A stretch of DNA of 64,000 bases. Source: Tetranychus cinnabarinus. Lineage: Eukaryota; Arthropoda; Arachnida; Trombidiformes; Tetranychidae. A program made the translations under genes and the position numbers. The DNA lies in NCBI GenBank assembly GCA_022266195.1, contig WHVY01000003.1, positions 10,416,001 to 10,480,000 of the forward strand, written 5' to 3'. The notes beneath the pieces are model-generated. The model was not told where the DNA came from and made no database searches. It saw nothing but the letters and a program-made list of their open reading frames with translations. Within the stretch, counting starts at the first letter, position 1; each line of letters begins with the position of its first letter. Positions 47,186-58,716 of this stretch are shown here, piece by piece.

Positions 47186-48333
47186 TCAAGGTCGACATTT
47201 TTCATGATAACAGTCCGCAGTACGGAAATCTCGCCAGGTTGGTGGGGATGCATCCAATAATCGATGATTACATTTTCGACATGGCTTGGTAAAAAGGGTA
47301 TTATAATTCACGAACCAATTCTGGGATGAAATAAAATGTGAAAAAATATAAATACGATTGTTGAATACAAGAGAAGTAAAAAATTAAATTGCCTTACCAG
47401 CCAAGATCGAACAGCAAGATCAACATGAACGGGTGTAGCAAAATTCAATGTGGCTGAGTTACAATGATCACTAATTTTCCTAAAAACTTCATATCTAGAA
47501 TCAGACCAAATATCAACTGTACCATCAGCCGTTTTGAATTCTTCATTTATTCCTTTAACTATGACCCATTCAATCAGGAGACCATGTAAAAGTAAACAAC
47601 CTTTAAGAATACGATCTAATGTTATAAATACAACTGTCGGTGCACCAAAAGGCCTACTGATTTCGAGGGTAACATTTGGGTGAATTCGAGATAAATTGTT
47701 GAAAAAGGCATCAATTTGACTAGAAGGTGTATTTATCGTAGCAAATGATGATCTTCGTCCGATGCCACCAGGTATAAGTATTCGTTGAAGAGGGTCTAGG
47801 GCTAGAAAAGAATAGAAAGTAAAAAAATATAATAAGAAAATTTGATTTCATGCATGTACGTTGAGCATTTAACTTGACTTAATTTACTTACCAATTGTAC
47901 TTCTTCGACAAATATTTTGGTTCAGAATATGCGAGGCTTGAGTCACATAATCGTGCATTCGATCACACCAACGGTAACAGGAAATTACGGATTTATAAAC
48001 ACCATTCCTTTCAAGAGCTGGGTCTTGTGCCAAAAGGCTCAACTGAACACTTACTTGAGCAGTTGGATGTGATAGAAGATCACATGATTTTTCTAATACG
48101 AGTATTTTATTTGTGATTCCTTCAACAATTCCTTGAACATCGGCTAGAAATTGTTTCTCAGCTTCTTCTGTTGGTTCATTGTCACTTGTTTTTGGTTGAC
48201 CAGAGTATGGATCGATTACCGGTCCGCCAACACCTTCTGTTAAACATTTAAACAAATCACTGACACCATTCCTTAGACTTGCGATTGTCCTAAGACCTTC
48301 AGTAACAGCATCTAAATTGATCATTTCAGCCAT
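47186..48333 (-). CDS. MED27: Mediator complex subunit 27
   Basis: Nuclear subunit of the Mediator coactivator that links transcription factors to RNA polymerase II. Exons: 48333-47892, 47801-47398 and 47320-47186; borders G|GTAAGT/CTAG (phase 1) and CTG|GTAAGG/CCCAG (phase 0); 326 residues, near the ~311 of the human protein. The start MAEMINLDAV aligns with the human MADVINV start; an in-frame extension to 48471 is treated as leader. Conserved parts: YRWCDRMHDYVTQAS, HPNVTLEISRPFGAPTVVF, IVKGINEEF, DGTVDIWSDSRYEVF, DLAVRSWL. The C-terminal Cys-rich module has KPCRKCNHRL, PPTWRDFRT and CYHEKC, probably zinc-binding. It lies 609 bp downstream of PGD on the same strand. Pieces of this gene recur five times in the left block, but this copy is intact. 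Confidence 0.95.
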
Positions 48334-48942
48334 TATGTTAACAAACACTAGATAAATAATTAAAAAATAAGAAAAGTAAAATGGTTGGATTGGACGCCAA
48401 AACTCATCAGCTGTTTGACAGATACCAATATCGAGTAATAACCTATTCACAAGTATCGGATCCCTTTTCACAGTTCGACTGAAAAAATCAAAATTTTTAA
48501 TTTGTTAAACTTTGTTATTTTATTAAAATTTTAATTTAAGTTGTGCAAATAGATTAGATAAACTCCGCCGATTTCTCATAAAATATAGTTGTTACGATTG
48601 GATCACGTAATTATTCTCAATCATTTATTGACTTATTAGTTTATTATATATTTTATTGTTACAATAGTGTATTTCATCTTTATCCACAAAAATATCATTT
48701 CTTCATTACATGTTTCCACCATTAACACAAATAATCTGATCATCATCTTAATTTATTGATTCTTGTTTTCAACCTATATTTTTATTTTCAATTGAAAATA
48801 TCTTTAAAATAAGTAGGTGTATTAGAAGCTACAAACAATTAACTTGTTCCAAGTTTGATCAACGTTACAAAATAATTGTATAACAAGGAATGGTTACCAA
48901 ACAACAATTATATTAATTTAAAACGTTAACATCATGTTTAAA
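48334..48942 (-). other. PGD-MED27 spacer
   Basis: AT-rich, no supported gene. It contains the MED27 leader/promoter and the PGD 3' end. The corresponding stretch is deleted in the PGD-MED27 fragments of the array. Confidence 0.6.
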
Positions 48943-51389
48943 TCATGCAGTATAAGTTGTTGATGCAACTGATCCTCCACGTCCAGTCCAATTTGTGTGA
49001 ATGTACTCGCCAGGCTTGGACAACAATTCATAAGTGTGAGCGCCAAAGTAGTCTCTTTGAGCCTAAATAGAAATCAGTAAAGATAAATAAATGTGTGAAC
49101 TAGAAATGAATCAAAAGACAATAATGGGTAACACATTGTATGGCAAAAAGAAATTTTCAATTACCTGAATTAAATTTGCAGGCAACTTTTCTGATCTGTA
49201 ACCATCATAAAAGGCCAGGGCAGTGCTAAAGGCAGGAGTTGGAATACCAAGAAGAACGGACTGCGATACAACATATCTCCATGATTGTTGACAAGTATGA
49301 ATAGCATCACGGAAAAATGGATCCATCAAAAGATTCGTTAAAGTTGGATCTTTATCGAAAGCGGATTTAATGTTACCAAGGAAAACACTACGAATAATAC
49401 AGCCACCTCTCCACATGAGAGCGATTGCGCCATAATTAAGTTTCCATTTCAATTCACGAGCTGCTTCACGTAGAAGCATGAATCCTTGAGTATATGAGAT
49501 TATCTTTGATGCATAAAGAGCCTAATACATGTCATTAAAAAAGAGAGGATAAGAGAATATCTATGATTAGCTTATTCAAATGATAAAGGGATGAAAATTT
49601 TCTGTTCACACAAAGATTTAATCCTGAATGCATGAAAAAAAGACTTTATCTTTCACTTACCTTTCGTATGTGCTCAATGAACTCTTTTTTATCTCCTTTA
49701 TATGATGTTTCTGAAGGTCCTTTCAGTACTTTACTAGCTTTTACTCTTTCGTCTTTTAATGATGAAAGACACCGAGCAAACACTGATTCTCCAATAAGAG
49801 TAACCGGCATACCATACTCTAAAGCTGAGATTGCAGTCCATTTACCAGTTCCCTTTTGTCCAGCAGAGTCACGAATTTTATTCACTAAAGGTGAACCATC
49901 TGAGTCTTTGTATTTCATAATATCAGCAGTGATTTCAATCAAAAACGAATCAAGTTCACCCTTGTTCCATTCATCGAAAACTTTTCCCATCTCATCACAA
50001 CTCAATCCTAGACCGTCTTTCATGACATGGTAAGCTTCACAAATAAGCTGCATGTCTCCGTACTCAATACCATTGTGAACCATTTTAACAAAATGTCCAG
50101 CTCCATCGTCACCAACCCAATCACAACAAGGATCATCTCCAACTTTTGCAGAGATACTTTGAAATATGTCTTTAACATGTGGCCTTAATAAAGTATTAAA
50201 AGAAATAAAATAGATGATTAGAATGAAAAAAAATTGGATTCCGAGCTGTAATTTAATATAAGCAGTATATTTACCAAGCATCAGCGTGTCCTCCAGGCAT
50301 AAGAGATGGTCCATAACGAGCACCTTCTTCACCACCAGAAACACCGGTTCCAATGAAAAGTAACCCTTTGGATTTAAGTTCGTTGCACCTACGCTGAGTA
50401 TCCTGATACTCTGAGTTTCCTCCATCAATGATGATATCACCTTTCTCCAGGAAAGGAAGTAACTGCTTGATAAAATCGTCTACAGCGGATCCAGCTATGA
50501 AATGGGCAAAAATGAAATAAGTTAAATAATTGCAAATGTAAAATGTAAGGTCAGATATGAAATTAATCGATTGAAATCAAGGTCAGGCTAAAAGATAAAA
50601 ATGAACATCAATTTAGTATAGCTTAATTATATTTTTAGAATTAGCTTCTTCTTCTGACCTCCACTCTCATTATCGTCATCATCTTTCTAGAATGGGCAAA
50701 CCACTTTTTCTTAATGTAGGTTCACCAAACTCTCAACCCTAACACAAACCTAAAATTGACCTGATATCTACAATAATCAGCATCTCATTTTTTTTCATTA
50801 ACTTTACCAATCAATATAACCAACAATCAAACAAACCAACCTTTAACTAGAAGCATAATTCTCCTGGGTTTCTTTAACTTAGAAACCATGTCTTCAAGTG
50901 ATTTAGCTCCAATTATCTGAGTTCCTTTAGCTTCGTTCTCCAGAAACCGGGTTACCTTTTCAACGGTACGATTATAAACACATACCTAAAAGAAAAATGA
51001 AGAAGATGCGTTTAAATAATTAGATTAAATAGCTTTGAACAAGACCTAAGATTAAAACAAACTTAAACCAGTCCATTAAATCAAAAAAATAATCAACAAA
51101 CTCACCTTAAAACCATGATCATTCATATTGAGAACAAGGTTTTGGCCCATAACAGCCAATCCAATGAGAGCGATATCAGCTCTGTGGGTGAAATCGCCAT
51201 GATGTTTAGCAAATTCGTTAAAATCAATGTCCAGTCATAGGTAAATAACAGGAAAAAATAATCCAGAATTTCAGAAAATAGAGAGAGAATAGACGAAGAG
51301 GAAGAAACGAGAAAAATCTCAGTCAGTTGGTAAACATAATCACTAGGTTTAAAATAGCTGGTAGTCAAGTAAACTTACTTTTCAGACAT
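48943..51389 (-). CDS. PGD: 6-phosphogluconate dehydrogenase, decarboxylating
   Basis: Cytosolic pentose-phosphate enzyme: 6-phosphogluconate + NADP to ribulose-5-phosphate + CO2 + NADPH. Seven exons: 51389-51379, 51181-51106, 50985-50841, 50494-50275, 50183-49661, 49521-49165 and 49062-48943; phases agree and the product has 483 residues, the usual length. The first exon is only 11 coding bases (MSEK). Rossmann motif GLAVMGQNL, then GDIIIDGGNSEY, GVSGGEEGARYGPSLMPGG, and the catalytic GAGHFVKMVHNGIEYGD, in which Lys and Glu fall at positions 184 and 191 as in the human enzyme. KIRDSAGQKGTGKWTAISAL and the C-terminal HTNWTGRGG are also present. One exon has a GTTGGT donor, unusual but GT. Fragments of exon 5 recur in the left block. 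This copy is intact. Confidence 0.98.
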
Positions 51390-54300
51390 ATTTTCCGGTT
51401 AATTTTAACAACAGAAATTCAAATGTATAAAAGGGTTACACAGAAAAGGGTGAAATAAAATTACGAGTTGGTTAATTTAATAAATGAATAAAAAAATATT
51501 AAGAACAGTTAGAGTTGACAAATGCTGAGTAGTGTTGTGTGAATGTAAAAAGCGAGGAAAGAACTGTTCGCCGTTGACAAGATTGACAATGAATAAATAT
51601 TTTGTTGGTGTCTGATAAATTGTTCAACTGGTGTTTAAAAAAATAACCTTCAATCAAACATCTAATCCAGTTGCAGGTTCAATTATTAATTCAACAATCA
51701 AGACACAACAAGAGGAACATTTTCAAATTAAATCTCCCTCTTTCCTCGATTCTCCCCTTTCACTATAAACTCCTAACCAATAAACAACAATCCAGTAATA
51801 AAATTGCTTTCCCTTTACCGTTACCAAGCCACCCAAAGTCCTACCCACTCTGGTGATTTTCAAACTCCCTCCTTACTGACCTTGAATCCAAAACATATGA
51901 CAAGAGGATGACAAGTTGACTTTCTTTCTTTCATCCCTTTCTTTTACCTAATTACCTACTCCTCATAATCATCCTTGTACTTGTATGCGTTTTTCAATAA
52001 ACATCATTATCATCACCTAAAATGTCAATATCAACATTATTTTTATCATCTTATGTTCAACAATCGGTAAACCGTAAGTACATTATAACATTTTATCCTT
52101 TTCCCTCTCTTGTGCCCTTTCTCTTTATGCTTATCACAATGTACTGATTTTTACATTACAAATTACTCATTACAATTTAGGAATTTAACTTGTTTGTTTT
52201 ACTCTTCTGAATAGGTTAAAGTCAGGTTACCTGTTAATGGAAGCAACAAAATCTAAAGGTTTGGGGTTATGTCAACCCTGGTAAACAATCGGCTGATTGT
52301 TGCGAAGCTTTGATAGGATAAAGGCAACCATTACTATCACCAAAAAAACACTTTTTGCTCGGTCAAACGGATATTTCTTGGTTCTATTGTTAATGATTGA
52401 TCGTTGGTGTTGTTGTTTTTTGAAATACATTTCGACCTTTAACTTATGGTAAGAATAAGCTTTGTTTTTCAAAGTGTATTGAATAAATTCAACCATTCAA
52501 ATCGCATAATGCTACAGGAAAAGACTGATTTTTCTCCCAATAGACAAACTTTTAAGAATATAATCTACATTTTTTTATTGTTAGCTGGTGATTGTTATTC
52601 ATGACCTTTGATGTCAATAACCATAAATTTTGACAACAATCAACATAATAACCTGATTTCTGTTCGACTCATTCCATTTTTTTATCTTACCTTTTCAGAT
52701 AGCTGGTAATTGGTCACATAATTGGTAATCGATCCAGGAAATTTATAAATAGCCAAAAAGATTGAACGGAGATTGACGTCTGCAATCATCATGTACATCG
52801 TCATCGCCATTTCCCTTTAACGACCAAAGGAGTTCCCTGTTAAATCAGGAAAAAAATTGCAAGCAGGAAAAGACAATTAAAACAGATTTTATTGAATCAA
52901 AGTCTGTTTCGATATTTATTAGCTCATCGATCCATGGAGACCAAAAGCAGGCACGCTCAAATTCAGCAAAATCAACATCATTGACGCTTTTTTCACCGTT
53001 CCAGTCAACCTGATCAAATAATTTAGCAACATGACTTGAATTATGTAAAAATTTTCTTATGCTATTCAAGATATCGTCTTGATTGAACTAAATTCACCAA
53101 TGCGCTGCTCTTGAAGGCTAATCGTAGACAACTCAACTATAAAAGGCTATCAGATGGTTTAATATGGAAAGAATGCTTCAATATTGCAGAATCGGTTGAT
53201 TTCAGCTAAACTCGTTAATGGACTTGACGTATATTCAACCAGTTGATCATATTAGGTTAAATTAGATTTACCAAGAGCAAAAAACCATTAGATGATTACT
53301 CTTGAGCATTTTTCAGAGACAAATAATTTCTCTCTCTTCCATTGGTTATTCAAGATGACATTTTTATTAAAACATTAATAAAAATACGTCTAATACAAGC
53401 AATACTAACTCAATAAGGTTCATCAATAAATTGATTATTAATGTTGTAAATATTACAAGGATTGGTTGATTAGCTAATAAGGAAATTTCCATTTGGAAAC
53501 TGGAAAAACTAATAATTGAAACTATTATCAAGCCAAAGCTGATGTCTGAATTTATAAAAAAACTCAACTGGATATTGATTTTTTCACAAATTTTATGGAT
53601 CATCACACATTTAACTGATCATAAATTGTTCTACGTTATTGATCGAAATTGACCTGAAAAAAATTACAGTCTGCTGTTGGTCACATGGATTTGATTGAAA
53701 TGGATTGATAAATTAACAAACATCCTTATCCGTCAATCCTACTGAATTTACGCCAAAGGAGAATCAAAAATGAACCACAAATAGGAAATGGATATTTCCT
53801 TTACCTTAACTTTCCTGATTAATTAAAGAACTAGATCATTTCATTGAATATTTGATACAAAATCATGAACAGCTTCAACTTAAAATCAGAAAAACCAACC
53901 AACAACAATCATAACATCAATTGGCCTGAACAATCAAAGAAAAGCAAAGAATCAACATTACAACCTGAAACAATATTTTTTATTATCTTTGAGTCCAATG
54001 ATTAATTATTGTAAAGCTTTCAAATGATCAACCAAATAATCATTATATTTCAACGGATGTTTGAATTGATATTGCCTGTTAATCATAATGTTGGAGGATG
54101 TTTGAGGTCATTTTAACCCTCACTTGTACCGGATTCATTGATGGGAAGTTTCAAATCAACTTTCACTGTTTAGATCGTTAGATTATTTTCAACCCTTCAA
54201 CGCTAATCGATCTATTTTAATTATCAAACGTGTAAATTCATCAAAATTATGATTGAAAACAAGATTCAGATGATATTACAAACAAAATATCAGTAAACCA

Positions 54301-57300
54301 GTAAATCTGTTTGGTGTAAAGGTTTCAATATTGAAAATAAGAACCACTTTTTCAATCAATTTTTATTAAAATTTCCACTTTTCTTGAAATTTATTGTTTA
54401 ATTTGATTACGAATCAGCACTGACACCATTTAGCTTTTGAGTAAAGCTGCCAATAATTATCGTAATTGCAATAATAATGATGAAAGTTACTTGAAATAGC
54501 TTCAACTTTTGGTTGTAACTCAACTTCGACCTTTCACCATTATTAAACACTTTGATTTGTTGATTACACTAATACCTTATTGTTATCAACAAACATTAAC
54601 ATTGACATGTATAGTTAACAAGTACAATTTAATAAGCACCAAGTGTTACAAGATACAATCATTACCTTCAACTCAGCTGTCAAGTTCAATTGTAACAATT
54701 ATCTCATTTGTTTGCACCAATCAACATAATAATATTCAATTAAAATGCATCAATAGACTGTCAATAAATCACTTAAAATTTAAATTATAACACATGTCTT
54801 TAAAAAAATTAACATTGAACCCAAAAACACCAGAAAAGCAAATAACAAAGCTTAAAGCAAATCCAAAACCAGAGATACTGGACTTGGAGCTTTAACCGAT
54901 TAAATTGCTGTGGAAGATTTGATTGTTAACTAATCAAGACTTTAATCAATAGCCAAATGCGGCTGAAAAATGAGATTTTACTTATTTCGTTCATTCATCA
55001 TCATCTATTTAGGTTACTGGGTCAATATCAACTCTAACCCTGGATGCATTTTACCTTTAACACTTCCCAATTGCCATTACAATGATTATTGTTATGTTAA
55101 TTGAACCTGTGAATTTAACTTATGATAACACCTACACTTTAATCTCAACGGATTCAACTATAACCTAATAGCTTCTCTGGCATACCTTAGCGTCAGTCAA
55201 TTAAACCATTGGATGGACCATTAAAATTGGTGTTGACAAACAATTGAAATCGGTTTTAATGTCAATACCGTTAAAATATGGTTCAAGGTTGGATTAACTT
55301 GAATCTCTGGGTTTCTGTGTGAGCTTAACTTGAAGCTTTTTTGTTTTCTGGTGATGATTTCAAGGTAATGCTGGTTAATTGTATACAATATTCAGTTAAT
55401 CTACATTAATTTACACAACCTGTTCACGGAAGCAATGAGTTACTTAATATAGCTCGACTGATTGATTAACATTAGCCGGTGTTAATAAATACAGACCCAT
55501 ATTTATATCCACACTGACAATGTGTTATATTTGTATTGATAAATGGTTAAACCCATTGACATTGAATCTCTTTTTTGTTCAACCATAATTTTGATTTTCC
55601 TTTTTCTTCTTACTATTCAGTTTAACCTTTTTAAATTACAATTTAATCAGGTATTAATAATAAATAATGGTTGATAATATAAATATATAAAATGGTAAAC
55701 ATAATAACAATGATATTCATGATTGTAAAGCAAAAAAATGTCTTACCAAGGGAGAGAGAGTCTTGAAAATGGTTCAAACAGAGTTGAATAAGATATTGGT
55801 TTTGGAAAGGTAAAAATCGGTAAGGCCTTCTTCATCTTCATGCGCTCATCATTTTCATCGATCCAATGTGTATGTGTTTTATATCTATTTGTCCTTTACT
55901 CTGTCTATTTCATGATCATCATCCATGATCATAATAATAATCATCTTCTTGTTCATCTGTTAGCCAACCAAGAGTTACCATAACAACAATAATCGACTGA
56001 CTCCCTCTGCTGTATTTTTTCAACTCCATGGGATCTGGTAAAAGCCTTGTGAGTTGTTTCACTGAACAATCACAATTCAGTTAACTGTTTATTGAACATC
56101 TTTACCGTTTTATCTCATCGTTACACAATAGATAGTATATGTATATGTGTATATTTAAAGTAGTAGTAGCAAAAGAAATATCATCAACATCATCATCGAC
56201 AACAACAGCAAAAGCTGGAAGCGTAAATTATATGCAACTGTTCAAACATGATTTCTGGTGAAAATTGTAAGATATTTTGACAACAATTGGGAATGATGAT
56301 CTTTAGTGAATCTTTATTGTCCTCACCATTGTCATTATCATCTTTTTTTGCACCGGTCAACAGTCAATTGGAATCCTTTCTCTATTGCCTAGCATTGGGT
56401 TCAACAAAAGTTGAAACAACGCCATTTATATCGAAAGCGCCAATAACCAGATTATCAAGCCATTTGTTAGAGATTTCAATTTTATTTTCTTCAACTCTAA
56501 TTTTGTATTGTTCATTGTTAAATCAGTCAACTTGCAGAGATCACATTCAACTATAAAAAACCAGATTCTAATGTTACCTTTAATTATTTCAAAAATCTGG
56601 TTTTCTCTGTTTTGTTAACATTATCGTCTGACTATCAAACGGATTATAACCCTTCATGTTATTGTTTTGTTTTGCTTTATTTTTGTGCCTTTAACCATCT
56701 TTAATCAATGATTGCAAATTTTTGCATTTGAGCTTTAATGTTCAACTAACTGTCACTTAGATTCAGTAAGTTATTATTCATTGATCAAGCCATTATCATC
56801 ATTATTCAAAAGATATATCTTATACGTGTGTTCAATATTTCAAATTTTTGCCTAACGTCTTTTCACCTCTTCTTTTGTTGAGTGGAAAACACTTCAATGC
56901 ATTATTTTTTCTCCATTTTTTGGTGATTGGTATTGATAATTATGCGAATACACATGTTAATTATGATGATCTAATGTTACAATGACGTGTATAGTGTGTC
57001 AATAATCGATTTTAATATCATTTTATTATTCCTTTTTTTTTATTCCTTACCATTTTATTAGCAGTGTCTGTATTTGGTTTGCTGTTCTGTTCTGTTCTTT
57101 TCTTTGTTTTTTTCTCTCACTTACACTCATGTGGTTCATTAGTTATCGCTGATAATTGCTTGCTGATGTCATCATCATCACCATCAACATCACCATCATT
57201 ATCATCATTAACATTCCCATCTTTATCTTACCATCATCATCATTTATCATCCTCATGTTTAGTAATGTTGAAGGGAAGAAGAGAAAGTTAAATCAAACCA

Positions 57301-57585
57301 TTTGTTTTATTTTTTTTTCTTCTCTTCCTAAGTAAATAACGGATTTCACATCAATCAACTTTACCTGATGCAAGTGAAAAACAGTCAACATTAATGGAGT
57401 CAAGTTAACTGGCCTGTTATCATTACAACACAGGATCAACAAAACATTTGTGTTTCAGTGTAATCACCTTACGGAATTATATTATAATTAGGAGTCACAC
57501 TATATAACAGAGTTACATTTGAAGAGTTACGTTTTTGTTAAATTGTGTCCTTTCAAAGAAGAGCCAAACAAACTAAACTGTTAAC
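51390..57585. other. PGD-CADPS intergenic region
   Basis: About 6.2 kb between two divergently oriented genes; AT-rich, with TCATCA-type low complexity (for example 57.17-57.25 kb). Only one candidate exon (52.85-53.09 kb) is worth listing. Promoters of both genes should lie here, but I see no certain core elements. Confidence 0.5.
52845..53087 (-). CDS. Possible terminal exon, unrecognised
   Basis: Open for 80 residues after an acceptor-like GGTGAATTTAG and ending in a stop. The composition is protein-like: SHVAKLFDQVDWNGEKSVND then VDFAEFERACFWSPW, with Trp and Cys that are rare in chance AT-rich ORFs. The FDQVDWNGEKSVNDVDF pattern faintly recalls an EF-hand loop, but the spacing is not canonical. 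No upstream exon was found within 1 kb. It may be a remnant or a real small gene. Confidence 0.25.
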   Translation of the reverse strand, partial: FNQDDILNSIRKFLHNSSHVAKLFDQVDWNGEKSVNDVDFAEFERACFWSPWIDELINIETDFDSIKSVLIVFSCLQFFS

Positions 57586-58716
57586 ATGTTGGAACCATCA
57601 TCATCCGAGGATGAAAACGACGAGTTGGGCCATGAAGATTCAGACAATTTATCAAACTCAACCCGAGATGGTTCCTATCCTGGAGGAAGCTCAAGCCTCG
57701 GTGGATCCATTGGATCTACAGGATTATATGTTAGTGGCGGTGGTGGAGCAGGTGGACCTCGATCGGTGTCACCAGCAATATCTGGAATGATAATATCTGA
57801 TTCAGGAAATTCAACACTTCGCTCAGTCTCCAATGATCGTCTCAATGTTACCGGGTCTCGAGGATCAGGGTCACTGTTGTCCCGATCCGTGTCTCCCTCA
57901 CCGTCACCCTCATCAACCTTGTCCATCGGAACAACTGCCTCTATATCTGCAGGCCAAGCAACAACTGGATCCAATGCTCTTGGTACATCTGGACCTGCAA
58001 CGACTGGAATGGGTTCATGTTCAGGCTCCGTTTCAGGCCATAGTCTAACCAATAGAGATGGAGCCGGTAGTGCCAGTGGTGGATCTGATGCCAATTCACT
58101 GGTTGGTAGTCGAATCGATGAAAATGATCGCGCTGAAAAGGAAGAGCAAGATCGTAAAGTGCGCCTTCAACTGTATGTCCTGGTTACTCGATGCATATCT
58201 TATCCATTTAACGCTAAACAACCCACCGACATGTCTAGACGCCATTTAAAGGTGAACAAATCTCAATTGGAACAAATTATCAACCGATTCACCAGTTTTC
58301 TCAAAGGTGATACAAGTTTACCCTGTGATGAAGCCTTTGTCCAGGCAGTCCAGGGTTACTATGAACGTTTTTTACGATCTGACCGAGCATTGCTGATGGT
58401 CACCTCTGGAGCATCGAGTTTACACGATTTCCGATCCATATTCAAGTCATCAATTGAAAAGCGAGTCAAAAGTCTACCCGAGATTGATGGTCTCTCCAAG
58501 GAAACGGTTCTCAACTCGTGGATGTCCAAATTTGAGGTTCTCATTAGAGGCGATGAAGACACCAAAAAGCCAGCTCCAAGTCGATCCCAAGTAGCCGCTC
58601 AACAACAAGGTCTTGCCTCTGAATTGATATTAACCAAGGAACAGTTGTACGACATGTTTCAACATGTTTTAAATATTAAAAAATTTGAACATCAATTGCT
58701 CTACAATGCTCTTCAG
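57586..58716 (+). CDS. CADPS: Calcium-dependent activator protein for secretion (CAPS), first coding exon
   Basis: CAPS primes dense-core vesicles for Ca2+-triggered exocytosis at the plasma membrane. The exon starts at ATG 57586 (MLEPSSSEDENDELGHED, like the vertebrate MLDPSSSEEE start) and ends at CTTCAG|GTAAGC, phase 0, 377 residues. Residues ~25-185 are a Gly/Ser-rich low-complexity stretch. The conserved region then begins: RLQLYVLVTRCISYPFNAKQ, SRRHLKVNKSQLEQI, EKRVKSLPEIDGLSKETVL, ELILTKEQLYDMFQHVL, KKFEHQLLYNALQ. The C2, PH, MHD and C-terminal parts lie beyond the window. Reading past 58716 to 58968 is intron. Confidence 0.96.

Noticed and set aside
48334..48471. In-frame N-terminal extension of MED27
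   Set aside because: The MAEMINLDAV start matches the known start of MED27 proteins; the extension is AT-rich and hydrophobic in a way not found in the family.
57675..58094. 139-codon minus-strand ORF opposite the CADPS exon
   Set aside because: Shadow of the Gly/Ser-rich coding sequence on the plus strand.
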